DNA of 64,000 nt from Apostichopus japonicus (GCF_037975245.1 NC_092563.1:13750001-13814000); one strand, 5' to 3'. Shown: positions 50,623 through 62,846, counted from the first letter of the stretch. Notes: generated by a model from the letters alone, not told the origin. Translations and numbers: made by a program.

Positions 50623-50624
50623 TA
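50516..50624. repeat. (TA)n array with 13-bp SINE end
   Basis: AATTGAAATCGTA, the inverted tip of the SINE tail, followed by about 95 bp of TA dinucleotides. Confidence 0.85.
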
Positions 50625-51895
50625 GTACGGTACCTTTCAAAAAAACGAAAGATGTTTCTTTAGAATAGTGGACGAGAAATTAGTCCTAGCAATAATACTT
50701 GACCACTCGTTTTAGAAATACTGTAGTCCCCTGAAAAGCGGGAAATCAACTTGAATTTCGACATATTTTTTTTCAAAGTATAGGATATTATATTCATTGT
50801 AACTTAAATGGATCATAAGTCATAGTTTTCTCATTTGTGTGTTTTGTACGTTTTTGTTGAACAGTTTATCCTATAATTAATTTTAAAATATAATGAAATA
50901 ATTTAAAACCAAAACCGAAATTAACTTTCCTACGCAATATCATATGATAATATTGCTCCTTCCTGAAAAAAAAATTATGACATTCCAAATAATTTCACAG
51001 GAAGTATGACATTCAGAATGGAATGTGTAAAAAAAAAATACAACTTCCGATCGATGCCAACATGTCGATTCCAATAATTTGTTTTTAGTTTTTCCTAGTT
51101 GTCAAGGGTAACCCCAACAAACATCGTATAGTCTCTCATTCTGACTCACTGAATCGTTACGCCAACTTAAAAATGATCGAACCGTAAGGTATATAAATAT
51201 ACTCCATGCAGTGAGCAGCCTATGCAAATATCAACTGAACGACCTTCGACAAACACACTGCATCCAGCCATTTCCACAAAATTCTATTCAAACTCGTCAA
51301 ATTCGTACAATTTTCCTTATAGGTACCTTTGCATATTTCACCGATTATTATTTTGTTTGTTAAATTCCTTATATATACCTGAACCTTGTTTGGGTAGAAT
51401 CACCAATTGACGGCTAGACCACTGCACGATTATCAAATGCGACCTTGGGTTTGAATTGGGTGTGGTACGCACTAGCAGGTCCGCACAATAAACTTTTCAA
51501 GAGACGCCAGCAGTAAACATACGAAATTCTTTCTTTTGTTATAATCAAAAACCAACCCACCGGTTTTATTTTGCAAGAGAACTATGTGACGTCACGGCCT
51601 GACTAATACTGTGTATAGACCGAAATCTCTCAAGCATGAAAGCGCTGCTCCCTATAGCGTTCTCGTTCGATATAAGCTACCGCTTCAATTAAGTACGGCA
51701 GCATTTGTTTTCTTGCGTGTAATAAACGTATACATGTTTCATCACCATCGCCGTCTTGTCGCGCACTTAATTGAACGTGTAATATTGATGATATTATAGG
51801 GACGTATAGTCCATTGCTGATATACAGTATACTAGCTCGGCCTATACCAGGGGGAATATACCATATACATACCCAAGTGCTTTCTTGAATTCAAT

Positions 51896-51968
51896 ATGCA
51901 TCCCAAAGGAATTTTATCCAGTTTTATTTATACATTATGCACAGTTAATGTGATTTTATCTTCAAATG
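51896..51968 (+). CDS. Mucin-like gene exon 1 (signal peptide)
   Basis: ATG at 51896 starts a 24-residue hydrophobic leader ending LSSN, then G|GTAAGT, a near-perfect donor in phase 1. The ATG choice rests on the leader shape; an upstream non-coding exon is possible. Confidence 0.65.
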
Positions 51969-52836
51969 GTAAGTTAAATTTTGATATCTTTGTTTAAATG
52001 ATATCGTGATCAGATAGGCCTACTATTAAACGTGTGAATCGTAGTGGGGCATAGAGTTGAGTTTTTTTCATGCAACAAGTTGTAAGATTGAGTGATAGGC
52101 TATGCGTTATAGTGTACCGTATGTGAATGTAAATCGTATCTAGTATATTTCTAATAGATGAAGAGTATACTGCAATTAATTGAATGAATTGAATGAAACG
52201 AATCTACCCATATATAATGGTTACACATGCTGGATATTCATTATACATGTTAATGCATTGGCCTACATAAATAAATAAATAAATATATATATATATATAT
52301 TTATATATATGTGTGTGTGTGTGTATGTGTCGGTATTTTATATGCAATTTTGCATTCATGCGCTGTTACGACCTGTTCCTTTCCTCGACCACTCACCATC
52401 GCACCATTCACCCCTCCCCCCCCCCATCACCCACCCCCATACTAATCGGCGGCGTGAAGGATACTTACATTATCGGCAAAGATATATATATATATCTATA
52501 TATATATATATATATATATATATAGGCTATATATATAGGCTATATATAGGCTATATATATAGGCTATATATATAGGCTATATATATAGGCTATATATATA
52601 TAGGCTATATATATATATATATATATATGTATTATTGTATTATTGGCAAAAATATATATACAACTCTTACCAGTCCAAATGAGTATAATCAATGAAAAAT
52701 AATTCGGAATATATGTGCTCAGCTGTGGCACATCAGATGAATCACTAATACTTTGTAAATAGTAGTTACGGTATATAGGCTACTGCTCTGTAGGCAAAAT
52801 GGCATTCAGACGCGATACTTAATGACCATACATATA

Positions 52837-52891
<55 letters not shown>

Positions 52892-55800
52892 GTATATGTA
52901 TATATATATATATATAAATAAATATAATATATATTTATATATATATATTTATATATATATGTATTTATATATATTTATATATATATATTCAGGGCTATGT
53001 TTGTAAAGATCGGTCTCAGATTTTATATTATATAGCATCATTTACGTGGAAGTAAACCACCTATCGTCTTGCGTATTACGGAGGTATCATAAGAGATCCA
53101 TACGAGGTCAACTAATTACAGTAACATCACCCTATAATGATCCCTCCCCCCTCCCCTCCACCACTCCCTGCCCATCCCAGCCACTCCCCTATACCATTCA
53201 TTATCAGTTGCAGCAGCAGTGTATTTGCAGCAGTGTATGCTACATTTTATTGTAACATAGTATCCATCATTTATACATTTATGAGTGGAGGTTAATGCGC
53301 TTAATATGGCACTGATTCTTTCATCCCATTCAGTAACAGATATCACTAACACCATAGGAACAGAAGCAATAGTAACAGCCTTAGGGCCGACAGATGAACT
53401 TACCACGGCAGGTTTGTACATTTCATATAGTTTTGGTTGAGTCGATATGTTAATACTGAAATATTTGATATATCCGGGGAAACTTAACAATCGAAAAGTT
53501 GTATATCGATGTTATGCAATTCAAGGTGACTATACATTATATAAAGCGTTTCGTATTAATATAAAACTGTTTGATACAGAAAGACGAATCCTGGTTAGGT
53601 CCAAAGTTCTCTGCCGAGTTTCCGTAATTCACACTCGCAGTAAACATTGCAATAATATCCAAAACATATACGGTATAATATCACTGTTTTCATTTAAATT
53701 GTATTCCTTATTCATGTATACATTGCCTGATTATATTCTGCATACATGCTTTTAAGCTTATATTGTTTTAGGTCATACTCAGTGCTGCATGCGTATATAA
53801 TGCATGCTTATTCGTATAAACTTATAACACAGTATATTAGTACATTAGTACATTCCTGCATATGACAGTAGGTACGACGCGTTTATTGGTAGACATGTCA
53901 ATAAAAATTACACAAATAATCTCCTTTTTGAAAAAAAATAAGTTATTAAACATTCTACCCCCCCCCCCCCTTTATAAAAAACAGGTTTAAACAAAGTTTT
54001 AAGTTTAAATCTATGACATGAACGATGGCCTATTGTTGTTCTCGTATTGTGTTCAGTACAAGAAAGTGTGCTGCATTTAAGTGATAGCTCCTTCTCGTGT
54101 CAAAATGTTAATACTGGTTGAACTTTAAAAAAAAGTCATTAATATTTCAATGAAACGTGAATAATTCCAGATTATCAGTGTAGCAGTCATGTATTTGTCA
54201 TCGCTAAATATTTCATTTGGTGTCTCTAACTCTTATCCCATAAACAGTCAACACATTAGCTAACAATTCCCGGACTACTGTGGTAGTTACATTGAATCAG
54301 ACTGACGCTGCAACAGCTACAGGTGGGTTAATGGACCTTTTCATCTGTATAAAATTGTGCTTCTTAAACATTATGCAGTGTCATGCTCTATATCGTATTT
54401 CCCTTATTGGCCTACGAATAAAACTAAACGTACACAATGTTTGTAATATGCAATAGATCTTTATAATCTCCTATGGATTATCAATATAACTGATTAATTA
54501 GGAGAAACAATATTCGCCCTACAGTTTTATCACCAAACTTATCAGGTTAATGTATATTGTACCGTCATGGGATTAAAGGAGTCAATATGTATTAGAAGTT
54601 TTAACAAAATTAGCAAAACGGACATACAAAGGTAAGCACTGGAATGAAACAATGCAGTATTACGTACAACCATTTACCTCCGATGGAGTATAGACGTTTG
54701 GAACGAATGCAGTATACAGCCTACCATAAATACATCGCTTTTCCATGGCTTGAGCACAACGGTTTATATAAACTGGTATTTTTTTTTTATATACATATGC
54801 CTTTATTATAGTATACATATACACTGCTTACATATACCAGTATACCTTTATATATTCTCTTTTATTCATTATTCATCCTCATCTATCTACTTATTTTCAT
54901 CACTATTAATATCATCATATTATGTTATAACTTGCATGTCATTTAACGTTCCTTACCCGTATACTGTACATTCTTCAATACAATAACAGTGGGCAGTAAC
55001 ATCTCCCAGACATCTCAATTAACCACTGCACTTCCTTCAACTGATGGTACAATTACTACAGGTTCGTATTTGTATTTTTACTAGCTGAGTCCTATACTTA
55101 TTTTGGATAATTTCAGGGTGCAATTTATTCATACTGACCATACCAATGCATGTATTCCTTACATTAATCATATATGTTCTGCATCACGAATTGCTTCCAT
55201 TCTTCTTCTTTTTATTATTATTATAAATTAATCTTTTCGATTAATGATCAAACTGTTGCGTCATTCTATACCAACGGTAATCCACAAAATATTGCGGTCA
55301 TGTTAGCTAGGGATGCACCGGATATCCGGTCCGGCCGGACTATCCGGCCGGATAGTGAGCAATTACCGGTTCCGGTTCCGGCCGGATATTTTTCAAAATC
55401 CGGCCGGATCTTTTTCAAAATCTGGCCGGATCTTTTTCAAAATCTGGCCTGAATTATTCCTTAATAAGGTGTTGGTATTAACTTAAATCAATGTAAACTA
55501 TTTCCAAAAATTAATAAAAACATTCAAAGTAAGGAAAAATTAGGTTTAACATGTTTAATTTAATTTTCTCAATGGTCTGATGGTTTGCGTATACCTCACC
55601 TAAGATTTGCTCCTTGTTTCATACTTCTACTTCTTATTAATGATTTTCTTTTGTGTAATGAAAAAAATCCGGTTCCGGCCGGATTTTATGTACTATCCGG
55701 CAAAATTTGGATCCGGTGCATCCCTAATGTTAGCTCTAAATATTGAATCACGTAAAAGATTAAACATTATTCAGTCTAGGTAAACATTATTCAGTCTAGG

Positions 55801-58800
55801 TACCACGAGTTGATGTGTCGACTAGCATCAACTCGGGCTAAAGTTGTCATATGTAGTTTGTTGCCAAGATTTGACAACAAGGTTCTGTCAGATAAGATTG
55901 TAACTCTGAATGGTTTATTGTATAGTCTGTGTGCCGACTTCGGCTTCACATTTGTTGACATGTGGTCATCTTTCCAGGGGAGAAGGGATTTGTTCGCCAG
56001 GGATGGTTTGCACCTAGCTAATACTGGGGCCTCGTTGTTTGGTAGTATGGTGAATTACTCTGTTGAACAACTATGTTTAAACTAAATTGGGGGGGGGGGG
56101 GCGATGAGGTCAGGAATAATTTTGGATAAGGATTATGTTCCTGGTGGTGGCGATTATAGGCGTTTTGAAAGCAAGAAAAGTGATAGTCATAGTTCTAACT
56201 TTAGGAGGCATTCTAAGGTACATTGTTTCAGGGATAAGCTGAAGATTGTCTTTACCAATGCTAGAAGTATTCGTAAAAATTTTGTTGAATTTACTGTGCT
56301 TCTTGAGGATCTGAAACCGGATGTGTTTGGTATCACCGAATCTTGGTTAAGGGAGGACATTGATAGTGCTGAGGTTTCTCACCCGGGGTATGTTGTGTAT
56401 CGTCAGGACAGAAGGGATACTCATAATGGGGTTGGTGGGGGAGTTTTACTGTATGTTAGGGATGACATTGTAAGTGTTGAGAAATCTCAGTTGCAAGGGG
56501 CTTTTGTTAATTCTGTCTGGTGCGAGTTGTCCACAAACAACTCCAAGAGGTCCAGGGACGTTATCACTGGTTGTTGTTTACCGCTCTCCTAACAGCAGCG
56601 ATAATAATGATGTTATGCTGTTTGATTCAATTAGAAAGGCTGCTAAAGGTGATGTTGTTATAATGGGCGACTTTAATTTTCCTGACATTAATTGGATAGA
56701 TGGTTCTAGTAGTAGGAAGGGTAGTAATTTTCTAGATGTTGTGCAAGATTGCTTTTTACATCAACATGTTACTTTCCCTACTAGGGGGGATAACATCCTG
56801 GATCTTGTTTTGAGTTCTAATCCAAGCAATGTTGTTGATTTGACGGGTCTAGGAAAACTAGGAACTAGTGATCATGATATACTAGCTTTTGATGTTGTTT
56901 GCAAAGTCGTAAATTCTGTTAGCAACGAAAAAGTCCCTGATTTTTCGAGATCAGATACAGAGGCAATTGAAGCTTTACTAAAGGGTGCAGATTGGATTAA
57001 TTTGTTTAGAGATATGAGTGCTTCTCGGTCTTGGATTTGTTTTGCTGATAAATTTAAGGTCATTATGGAAAATCATGTTCCGTGGAAGAATCGTCGTCGT
57101 AAAAGCAGTATGCCTCACTGGATGAATAAGAAAGTTAGATGTGCAATTAGGCAAAAACGTAGAATGTGGAAGTTGTTTAGGAGGACTAAATCTGAATCTC
57201 TTTTGGCCAAGTTTAAAATTCATCAGCTGAAGGTAGAATGCTTAGTCTCTGATGCAAAATTGAATTTCGAAAAAAGCATTGCCCTAAAAATTAAGGATAA
57301 CCCAAAGGCCTTCTTTTCTTATGTCAGGTCAAAGCAGAAAGTTAAAGATGCAATTGTTTCTCTTAGGGCACCACAGGCTGATAATATAGTTACTGATAGT
57401 CAGGATCTTGCAGATCTTATTTAAACAACTTTTTTGTGTCGGTTTTCACAAGGGAAGACACGAGTAGTATTCCAGATTTTCAGGGGGGCAGTGATAGGCC
57501 TAAACTGGATACGGTCTTATTTTCGGATGAGGTTGTCTTAAAAGAGCGGCTTCGTCTAAATGTTTCTAAAGCTTCTGGACAGGATGCAATCCATCCGTAT
57601 TTGTTGAAGACTTTTGCACACCTTTTCTGCGTTCCACTCTCGTTGGTTTTTAGTAAATTTATGGATGAAGGGAGATGTGCTAATATTACCCCAATTTTCA
57701 AGAAGGGTGATAAGTCTAAGCCATGTAATTATAGGCCCGTTAGTCTCACTAGTGTAGTTTGTAAGGTCACGGAGTCTATTGTTAAAAGGTCTATGGTCTG
57801 TCACTTCAGCAGTCAGTCTTTGATCAGAGAGTCTCAACATGGCTTTTGTCAAAAAAGGTCTTGTCTCACTAATATCCTTGAGTTTATGGAAGATGTAACA
57901 AGTTCACTTAATAGGCAGAGGTCTGTAGATGTTGTGTTCCTGGATTTCCAGAAGGCCTTTGATAAAGTTCCCCACCAACGTCTTTTACTTAGGCTGAAGA
58001 GCATAGGTGTCATAGGGAATTTACTGTCTTGGATCGGGAATTGGCTTGGTAATAGGGAACAGAGGATGGTAATTAAAGGCTGTGCTTCTTCTTGGCAGAA
58101 CGTTACTAGTGGGGTTCTACAAGGGTCTGTATTAGGTCCCTTGTTGTTTGTTGCCTATATAAATGACATCGACGGAGATATTTTGTGTAAAACTAAGAAG
58201 TTTGCTGATGACACCAAATTGTATTCTGAGGTCTCTTCCAAAAGCGATTCTGAGAAATTTCAAGCGGATTTGGATAAGATTTTTTCCTGGTCTCAGGGGT
58301 GGCAAATGCTTTTTAATATTGATAAATGTAAGGTAATGCACATTGGTAGTAGTAACCAAAAGTTTACATACAATCTTAATGGTGTGGAGTTACAGGAGGT
58401 CTCTGTTGAAAGAGACCTAGGTATCTACATTGAATCATCTCTGCAACCTTCTAAACATTGTCTTGAAGCTGCTAAAAGAGGTAATAGGGTTTTAGGTATG
58501 ATCAAGAGGAACTTCAGTTTTCTGAAAGAGGACATCGTAGTTAGGCTTTATAAGCAGTTGGTTAGGCCTCATCTGGAGTATGCTGTGCAGGCTTGGAACC
58601 CTTACTTTGCTAAGGATAAGGAAGTACTTGAAAAGGTCCAGAGGAGGGCTACTAGGTTGATTAGTTCCTTAAAGGGGGTTCCTTATTATAGGCGGTTACA
58701 ACTGTTGAATCTCACCGCACTGGAGCTTAGGAGGTTACGTGGGGACTTGATCCAGGTTTTCAAGATTGTGTATGGTTTCGACAATTTATCCTTTACCGAC

Positions 58801-60532
58801 TTTTTCTTGTTTGCTAAAAGTAGTTTTACTAGAGGTCATTGTCTTAAACTCCAAAAGTCGCATAGTAGGGTTAATATTCGGCATAACTTTTTTTCTAATA
58901 GGGTTGTGAATGAGTGGAATGGTTTGCCTGAGAAAGTTGTACTTGCAAGTAGTGTCAATGGGTTTAAGAATGCTTTGGACAAGCACTTTAAGCATTGTAA
59001 TCGGGTCTGAGTGTCTGTGTCTTCAGTTTTTTTCTCTCTCTCTCTATAGGGTCCTTGATGGGGACTTAAGTGTCCCTCCTGATCCTTTTTTAAACTAAAC
59101 TTAAACGGGTACTCAATATGTACCCAAGGTGACAGAAGTCATGATAAATGCAACGTAATATAAAACACGGAGTACCACGTAACAGCATTTCATTGTCGCG
59201 GCATAAAGCTATGCCTCGTGTAATAAAACAAAAGTACAATGTCGCATAAAACTATTCCCCCATGTAAAATGTCGCATAACACTGAGTTCCGTCTGCCTGG
59301 AATTAAACTTGATTAGTCATTCTAATGAAATATTTTGTGATTCACCATATCAAATTAATGCCATCCCCAAATTGACCAAAACTAACACGATGAGATCTGC
59401 TTACATTAATAGTTTCTGAACGTCCTTTAACTATAGTTTCGAATAATATATTTTCAGATAATCACAACAGTTAGTTTCCTAAGAATCGGTCATTATAATA
59501 TGATCGAGTTAACCTCAATTCTCAGATTTATGTTGTCAGTCTGGTTAGGCCTGTACCTATATATTGAGTATTTCCTGTTTTCATTCCTGTTCTAAGCAGA
59601 AGTTACAAATACCTCTACCCCTCCGACACATGCACCTACGTCAATAACAGCGACACTACTAACACAGACTCCTACTACCACTACCGAAACCCTTACAGGT
59701 TTGTGATGTGAATGCATGTCCGTCTTAGCACTAACTTTTATTTATTTCAATGCATTTATTTCAATTATTTCAATGCAATGCAATGTTGCTTCTACTAAAG
59801 GTGGAGTCTTCTTTGGTGGGAGAATGGGGAGGGGGGGGGGGTCATTGGTCCTTTTACCATCCGTTGTGATAACAAGAATGTTAAATGGGCCTAGTTCACT
59901 TTGGTCACTCTGTCTTGTCACAACATTTCATTACTGATTATTATCATTGCTAACCGTATAAGCTACAGTGTGTAATGGCATATATCACATAGCAGTTCAC
60001 TTTTATGACTCATTCACCACAATACTGATGGAGATTATTTACCGGTAGCCCGTTGACACCGGTGTTCACTCGTAAACCGGTATTCACCGACAAACCGTCA
60101 CCCACCGGTGTACGGGGTATTCTATTATCTGATCGCCATATATGGGTATAGCAAAAAGTCGGATTTCTGGATTGTTTATTCCGCATATGGAGCTTAAAGG
60201 TTACTAGTATTGGTCACAAGTTTTAGGGGGTCTTAAAAGTGCCAAAACAAAGAAGAAAATACAAAGATATCATCCTGCATGTTCTTTGCCTTTGTATTAC
60301 TCTCAGAGAACATCAGTGAACATTTCAAGTTGCTGATAGAGAGTCAAATATTGCTCATTCGAGTATTATCCTTATCTGCATGTATAACGTCTTCATTTAC
60401 ATATAATGCCCTTATAAATATTCATTCTTTTTCTTTTCTTATCTTACGCAGTGACAGAAGCAACCAACACTTCAACGATAAGCAATACAATCACAAAAAC
60501 ATCAACGAATACTAATGAAGATACCACAGAAG
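51896..60532 (+). CDS. Mucin-like secreted protein, 6 exons seen, 3' part not found
   Basis: No long ORF marks this gene; I read it from splice sites. Join of 51896-51968, 53334-53411, 54248-54322, 54990-55061, 59600-59698 and 60452-60532. The first exon encodes [20 protein letters not shown] then LSSN, a signal peptide, and splits a Gly/Val/Glu codon after its first base. The next five exons are 78, 75, 72, 99 and 81 nt, all multiples of three, all phase 1-1, each preceded by AG and followed by a GT donor. Each encodes a Thr/Ser-rich segment such as [20 protein letters not shown]. Such segments are heavily O-glycosylated in mucins. No stop follows exon 6, so the gene should continue beyond it or past 64000. 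The fourth intron (55062-59599) holds a hAT MITE and a CR1-like element. Further exons may have been missed. Confidence 0.72.
52270..52990. repeat. TA-rich microsatellite cluster in mucin-like intron 1
   Basis: (TA)n and (TG)n at 52280-52326, TA repeats with interspersed TAGGCTATATATA units at 52483-52628, and a further TA/TTTA array at 52832-52990. Confidence 0.9.
53334..53411 (+). CDS. Mucin-like gene exon 2 (26 codons)
   Basis: Acceptor TCATCCCATTCAG, donor GCAG|GTTTGT, phase 1-1. It encodes [20 protein letters not shown] followed by DELTTA. Confidence 0.65.
54248..54322 (+). CDS. Mucin-like gene exon 3 (25 codons)
   Basis: Acceptor CCCATAAACAG, donor TACAG|GTGGGT, phase 1-1. It encodes [20 protein letters not shown] then AATAT, with two N-glycosylation sequons. 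Confidence 0.66.
54990..55061 (+). CDS. Mucin-like gene exon 4 (24 codons)
   Basis: Acceptor ATACAATAACAG, donor TACAG|GTTCGT, phase 1-1. It encodes [20 protein letters not shown] then TITT. Confidence 0.68.
55308..55726. mobile_element. Complete 419-bp hAT MITE with 8-bp target duplication
   Basis: Starts TAGGGATGCACCGGAT and ends ATCCGGTGCATCCCTA, perfect 16-bp inverted repeats. ATGTTAGC flanks both sides exactly (55300-55307, 55727-55734). Inside, three 22-bp units GGAT(A/C)TTTTTCAAAAT(C/T)(C/T)GGCC lie in tandem at 55384-55449. No coding capacity. It lies in mucin-like intron 4. Confidence 0.94.
55763..55802. repeat. 20-bp tandem duplication at the CR1-like 5' boundary
   Basis: AAACATTATTCAGTCTAGGT occurs twice head to tail. 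The retroelement ORF1 reading follows directly. Confidence 0.85.
55810..56085 (+). pseudogene. CR1-like ORF1, esterase-domain C-terminus
   Basis: [12 protein letters not shown] and [20 protein letters not shown] match the end of the SGNH-type esterase found in ORF1 of CR1-like elements; the DGLH motif supplies the catalytic Asp and His. The N-terminal Ser block is lost by 5' truncation. Confidence 0.8.
56104..57424 (+). pseudogene. CR1-like ORF2 endonuclease, one internal frameshift
   Basis: First frame (56104-56560): [34 protein letters not shown]. Second frame (from about 56555): [57 protein letters not shown]. These are the ordered endonuclease motifs with all catalytic residues visible. 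The linker to RT ([20 protein letters not shown]) follows, and a second shift ends the frame at 57424. Confidence 0.88.
57436..59010 (+). CDS. CR1-like reverse transcriptase, 524 aa open (part of a defective ORF2)
   Basis: [98 protein letters not shown] (catalytic Asp pair), [12 protein letters not shown] and RDLGIYIE cover the RT palm and thumb. The stretch between KFMDEGR and CANITPIF looks about six residues short, an in-frame deletion. The stop TGA is followed by the 3' UTR. RT copies RNA at a nick made by the endonuclease; this copy cannot do so by itself because it is severed from the endonuclease by a frameshift. Confidence 0.9.
   Translation: MSVFTREDTSSIPDFQGGSDRPKLDTVLFSDEVVLKERLRLNVSKASGQDAIHPYLLKTFAHLFCVPLSLVFSKFMDEGRCANITPIFKKGDKSKPCNYRPVSLTSVVCKVTESIVKRSMVCHFSSQSLIRESQHGFCQKRSCLTNILEFMEDVTSSLNRQRSVDVVFLDFQKAFDKVPHQRLLLRLKSIGVIGNLLSWIGNWLGNREQRMVIKGCASSWQNVTSGVLQGSVLGPLLFVAYINDIDGDILCKTKKFADDTKLYSEVSSKSDSEKFQADLDKIFSWSQGWQMLFNIDKCKVMHIGSSNQKFTYNLNGVELQEVSVERDLGIYIESSLQPSKHCLEAAKRGNRVLGMIKRNFSFLKEDIVVRLYKQLVRPHLEYAVQAWNPYFAKDKEVLEKVQRRATRLISSLKGVPYYRRLQLLNLTALELRRLRGDLIQVFKIVYGFDNLSFTDFFLFAKSSFTRGHCLKLQKSHSRVNIRHNFFSNRVVNEWNGLPEKVVLASSVNGFKNALDKHFKHCNRV
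59600..59698 (+). CDS. Mucin-like gene exon 5 (33 codons)
   Basis: Acceptor CCTGTTCTAAGCAG, donor TACAG|GTTTGT, phase 1-1. It encodes [20 protein letters not shown] followed by a run of [13 protein letters not shown]; about half the residues are Thr or Ser. Confidence 0.72.
60030..60120. repeat. ACCGGT-rich degenerate short repeat in mucin-like intron 5
   Basis: Five CCGGT or ACCGGT sites in about 80 bp within loosely repeated units such as GTAAACCGGTATTCACCG. Confidence 0.5.
60452..60532 (+). CDS. Mucin-like gene exon 6 (27 codons)
   Basis: Strong acceptor (TTTTCTTTTCTTATCTTACG then CAG), donor GAAG|GTAATT, phase 1-1. It encodes [20 protein letters not shown] then TNEDTTE. Confidence 0.72.
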
Positions 60533-61952
60533 GTAATTATAGTCATTCTTCAAATGTGGGGGGGGGGGGGCGTGCCGGTGGTTATACGTCGGTGTTTTGT
60601 ATCTGATAGGAGGGTGAAGAAGGTGAGAACGTCGGTGGAGTTGGCACATACCTAGCTTTCTACAAAGCCGAAAAGTATCCATTTTCAAAAAAAGGAAGTG
60701 CCCTCCTGGTAATAAAATCCATAGAATCCATTTTTGTAGTGAAACTGCCCTTACGAAAGTGCACCTTTCTTTGGAATAGTGTAATGGCATGAGCCCCTTT
60801 TGGAACAATTCCGCCGACCACGGGGGGGGGGGGGGGGGGTTGAACAGAGAAGATTTAAGAGATGCCATGGAATCCAGATCTACAAGTAATAAAGAAAATA
60901 ATTCTTATATTAACCTATATATAAGTATGTGTATAGATTCTTTTATGGATAATATTGATCGATGATTTGACGGACATGCTTGTTGTCTGCTTTGGCTACG
61001 ATCGTTTGCCAAATGTTTAAATACATCACACAAATTACTAATATCACCACTAAAATTCAACCCTAAGTCACAGAACCGCCACAGGTTTATATCCTTCATG
61101 GGTGATTAAAGCAAGCTTGCTTTCTTTTTACCCTCTTTGTTAATTTTACTGCATTTTGCACGAAATTTATGTGACCTTATTATATGTTTTGTCCCCCGCA
61201 GGAGCATGATAATGGTTCATTTATTTTAGGGGTCACACTTTTCAAGACTAATATTTCAACAACAAAATCATTTCAATGCCAGAGTCCGTATTTCAAACAA
61301 AAATATACCGTTAATATCCACTGTTTATACAGTTACCCTAGACAACCTTGAATGGATTATACTGTAAATGCCTACTTTGTACATTAATATATTAGTATTT
61401 AAATTTTGCCTGTATGACTGAATCATTAATGCACTTTCCATGGAAAGCAAGATTGTATAGTTTACATCATATCGGTATATGTATGATAAGCTCCATAAGT
61501 TGTAGAATATCGTCTAAAGAGTAGGCGTGAGTTTATACGTTTTAGATTAGGCCTTATACACAAAAATACGCTAAAATATGCATTTAGCGTTGGTTTGTAA
61601 CTTTGTGTCTTTGAGTCATGCATCTAATATTTACACATTATATATACCTCTCAATGTAAGTATAACAGTATATGTGGCTTATTGAGTTGTACCCCACAAT
61701 GTAAACTTTAGTAGGCTATGTGGCTTATTGGGATATATCACAACAATGTAACTTAAGTAGTCCATGTGGTCATGTAGAATATACCCCACAATGTTACTTT
61801 AGTAGTCTATGTGGTAGAGTATGATATACCCCATAATGCAAACTATATTATGCTATGTGGTTTATTGGGAACCTCACAATCATGTTTCCTAAGTGGTAAT
61901 ATAGAATATATCCCACAATGTTACTTTAGTAGTCTATGTGGTAGAGTAGGAT

Positions 61953-62524
61953 CAGTGGCGGCGCCAAGGGGGGGGGGGGGGGGCTTGGGGGGCTTTAGCC
62001 CCCCACTGAAGTAGTCAGCCCCCCATTAGCCCCCCCCCAACTGAAATAGGCAAAAAAAAAAAACCTCATTGAAACAATATAGCCTACCCAAATTTTGTCA
62101 GCCATAACGCAGTGCTACAATGGTCAATTTCACAAACAGCGTGTATACAGACTAAAACAGGAGTTGTGTCAGAGAGCGCGATATAATAATTGAGCAAAGG
62201 AATTGGATCTTTCACAGCAGGTAATATTTTAGTGATACGAAAACTGTGAATTGGTATCTTCCATTCTAATTTGACTAAAGTTACTCACAAAAAAATGCAT
62301 ATTTTTGGAGAAATTTTCAGGTGACAAAAGCCTCGCTAAATGCCACCATTTTGCATGTAGGCATTTCCAGGATTGGGAAAAATTTCAAAAGGGGAGGGGG
62401 CCACCCCCTCCCCTTATACCCCTCCCCCAGGACGGCGATCACTCAATCTTGTAAGCCACCCAAAAAAATGGCTCAGCCCCCCCCCCTTAGCCTCCCCAAC
62501 TAAAAATTCCTGGCGCCGCCACTG
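61953..62524. mobile_element. 572-bp hAT-type MITE inserted in the minisatellite
   Basis: CAGTGGCGGCGCCA at the left and TGGCGCCGCCACTG at the right, 14-bp perfect inverted repeats. AGTAGGAT, part of a type B unit, is duplicated at 61945-61952 and 62525-62532. Confidence 0.93.
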
Positions 62525-62846
62525 AGTAGGATATATCCCACAATAATAGGCTATATGGTTTATTAGGATATATCCCACAATAAATATACTAGGCTATGTG
62601 GTTTATTGGGATATATCACCACAATGTAACTATATTAGTCTATGTGGTAAAGTAGGATATATCCCACAGATCTATAGTACAGTAGTCTATTTGGTTTATT
62701 GGGATATATCCCACGATGTAATTTAAGCAGTCTATGTAGTAGAGTATGATGTATCCCACAATGTAACTATAATAGGATGTGGTTTATTGAGATATATCAC
62801 CACAATGTAACTTTAGTAGTCTATGTGGTAAAGTAGGATATATCCC

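Larger units (their letters stand above)
55803..59107 (+). mobile_element. CR1-like non-LTR retrotransposon, 5'-truncated
   Basis: Plus strand: esterase-type ORF1 C-terminus, stop, G-run, endonuclease, RT, 3' UTR, ending in a short tandem TAAAC/TTAAAC tail at 59089-59107. Two frameshifts in ORF2 (near 56560 and 57420) and a short in-frame deletion inactivate it, but the overall reading is long, so the insertion is fairly young. It sits in the sense direction within mucin-like intron 4. Confidence 0.9.
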
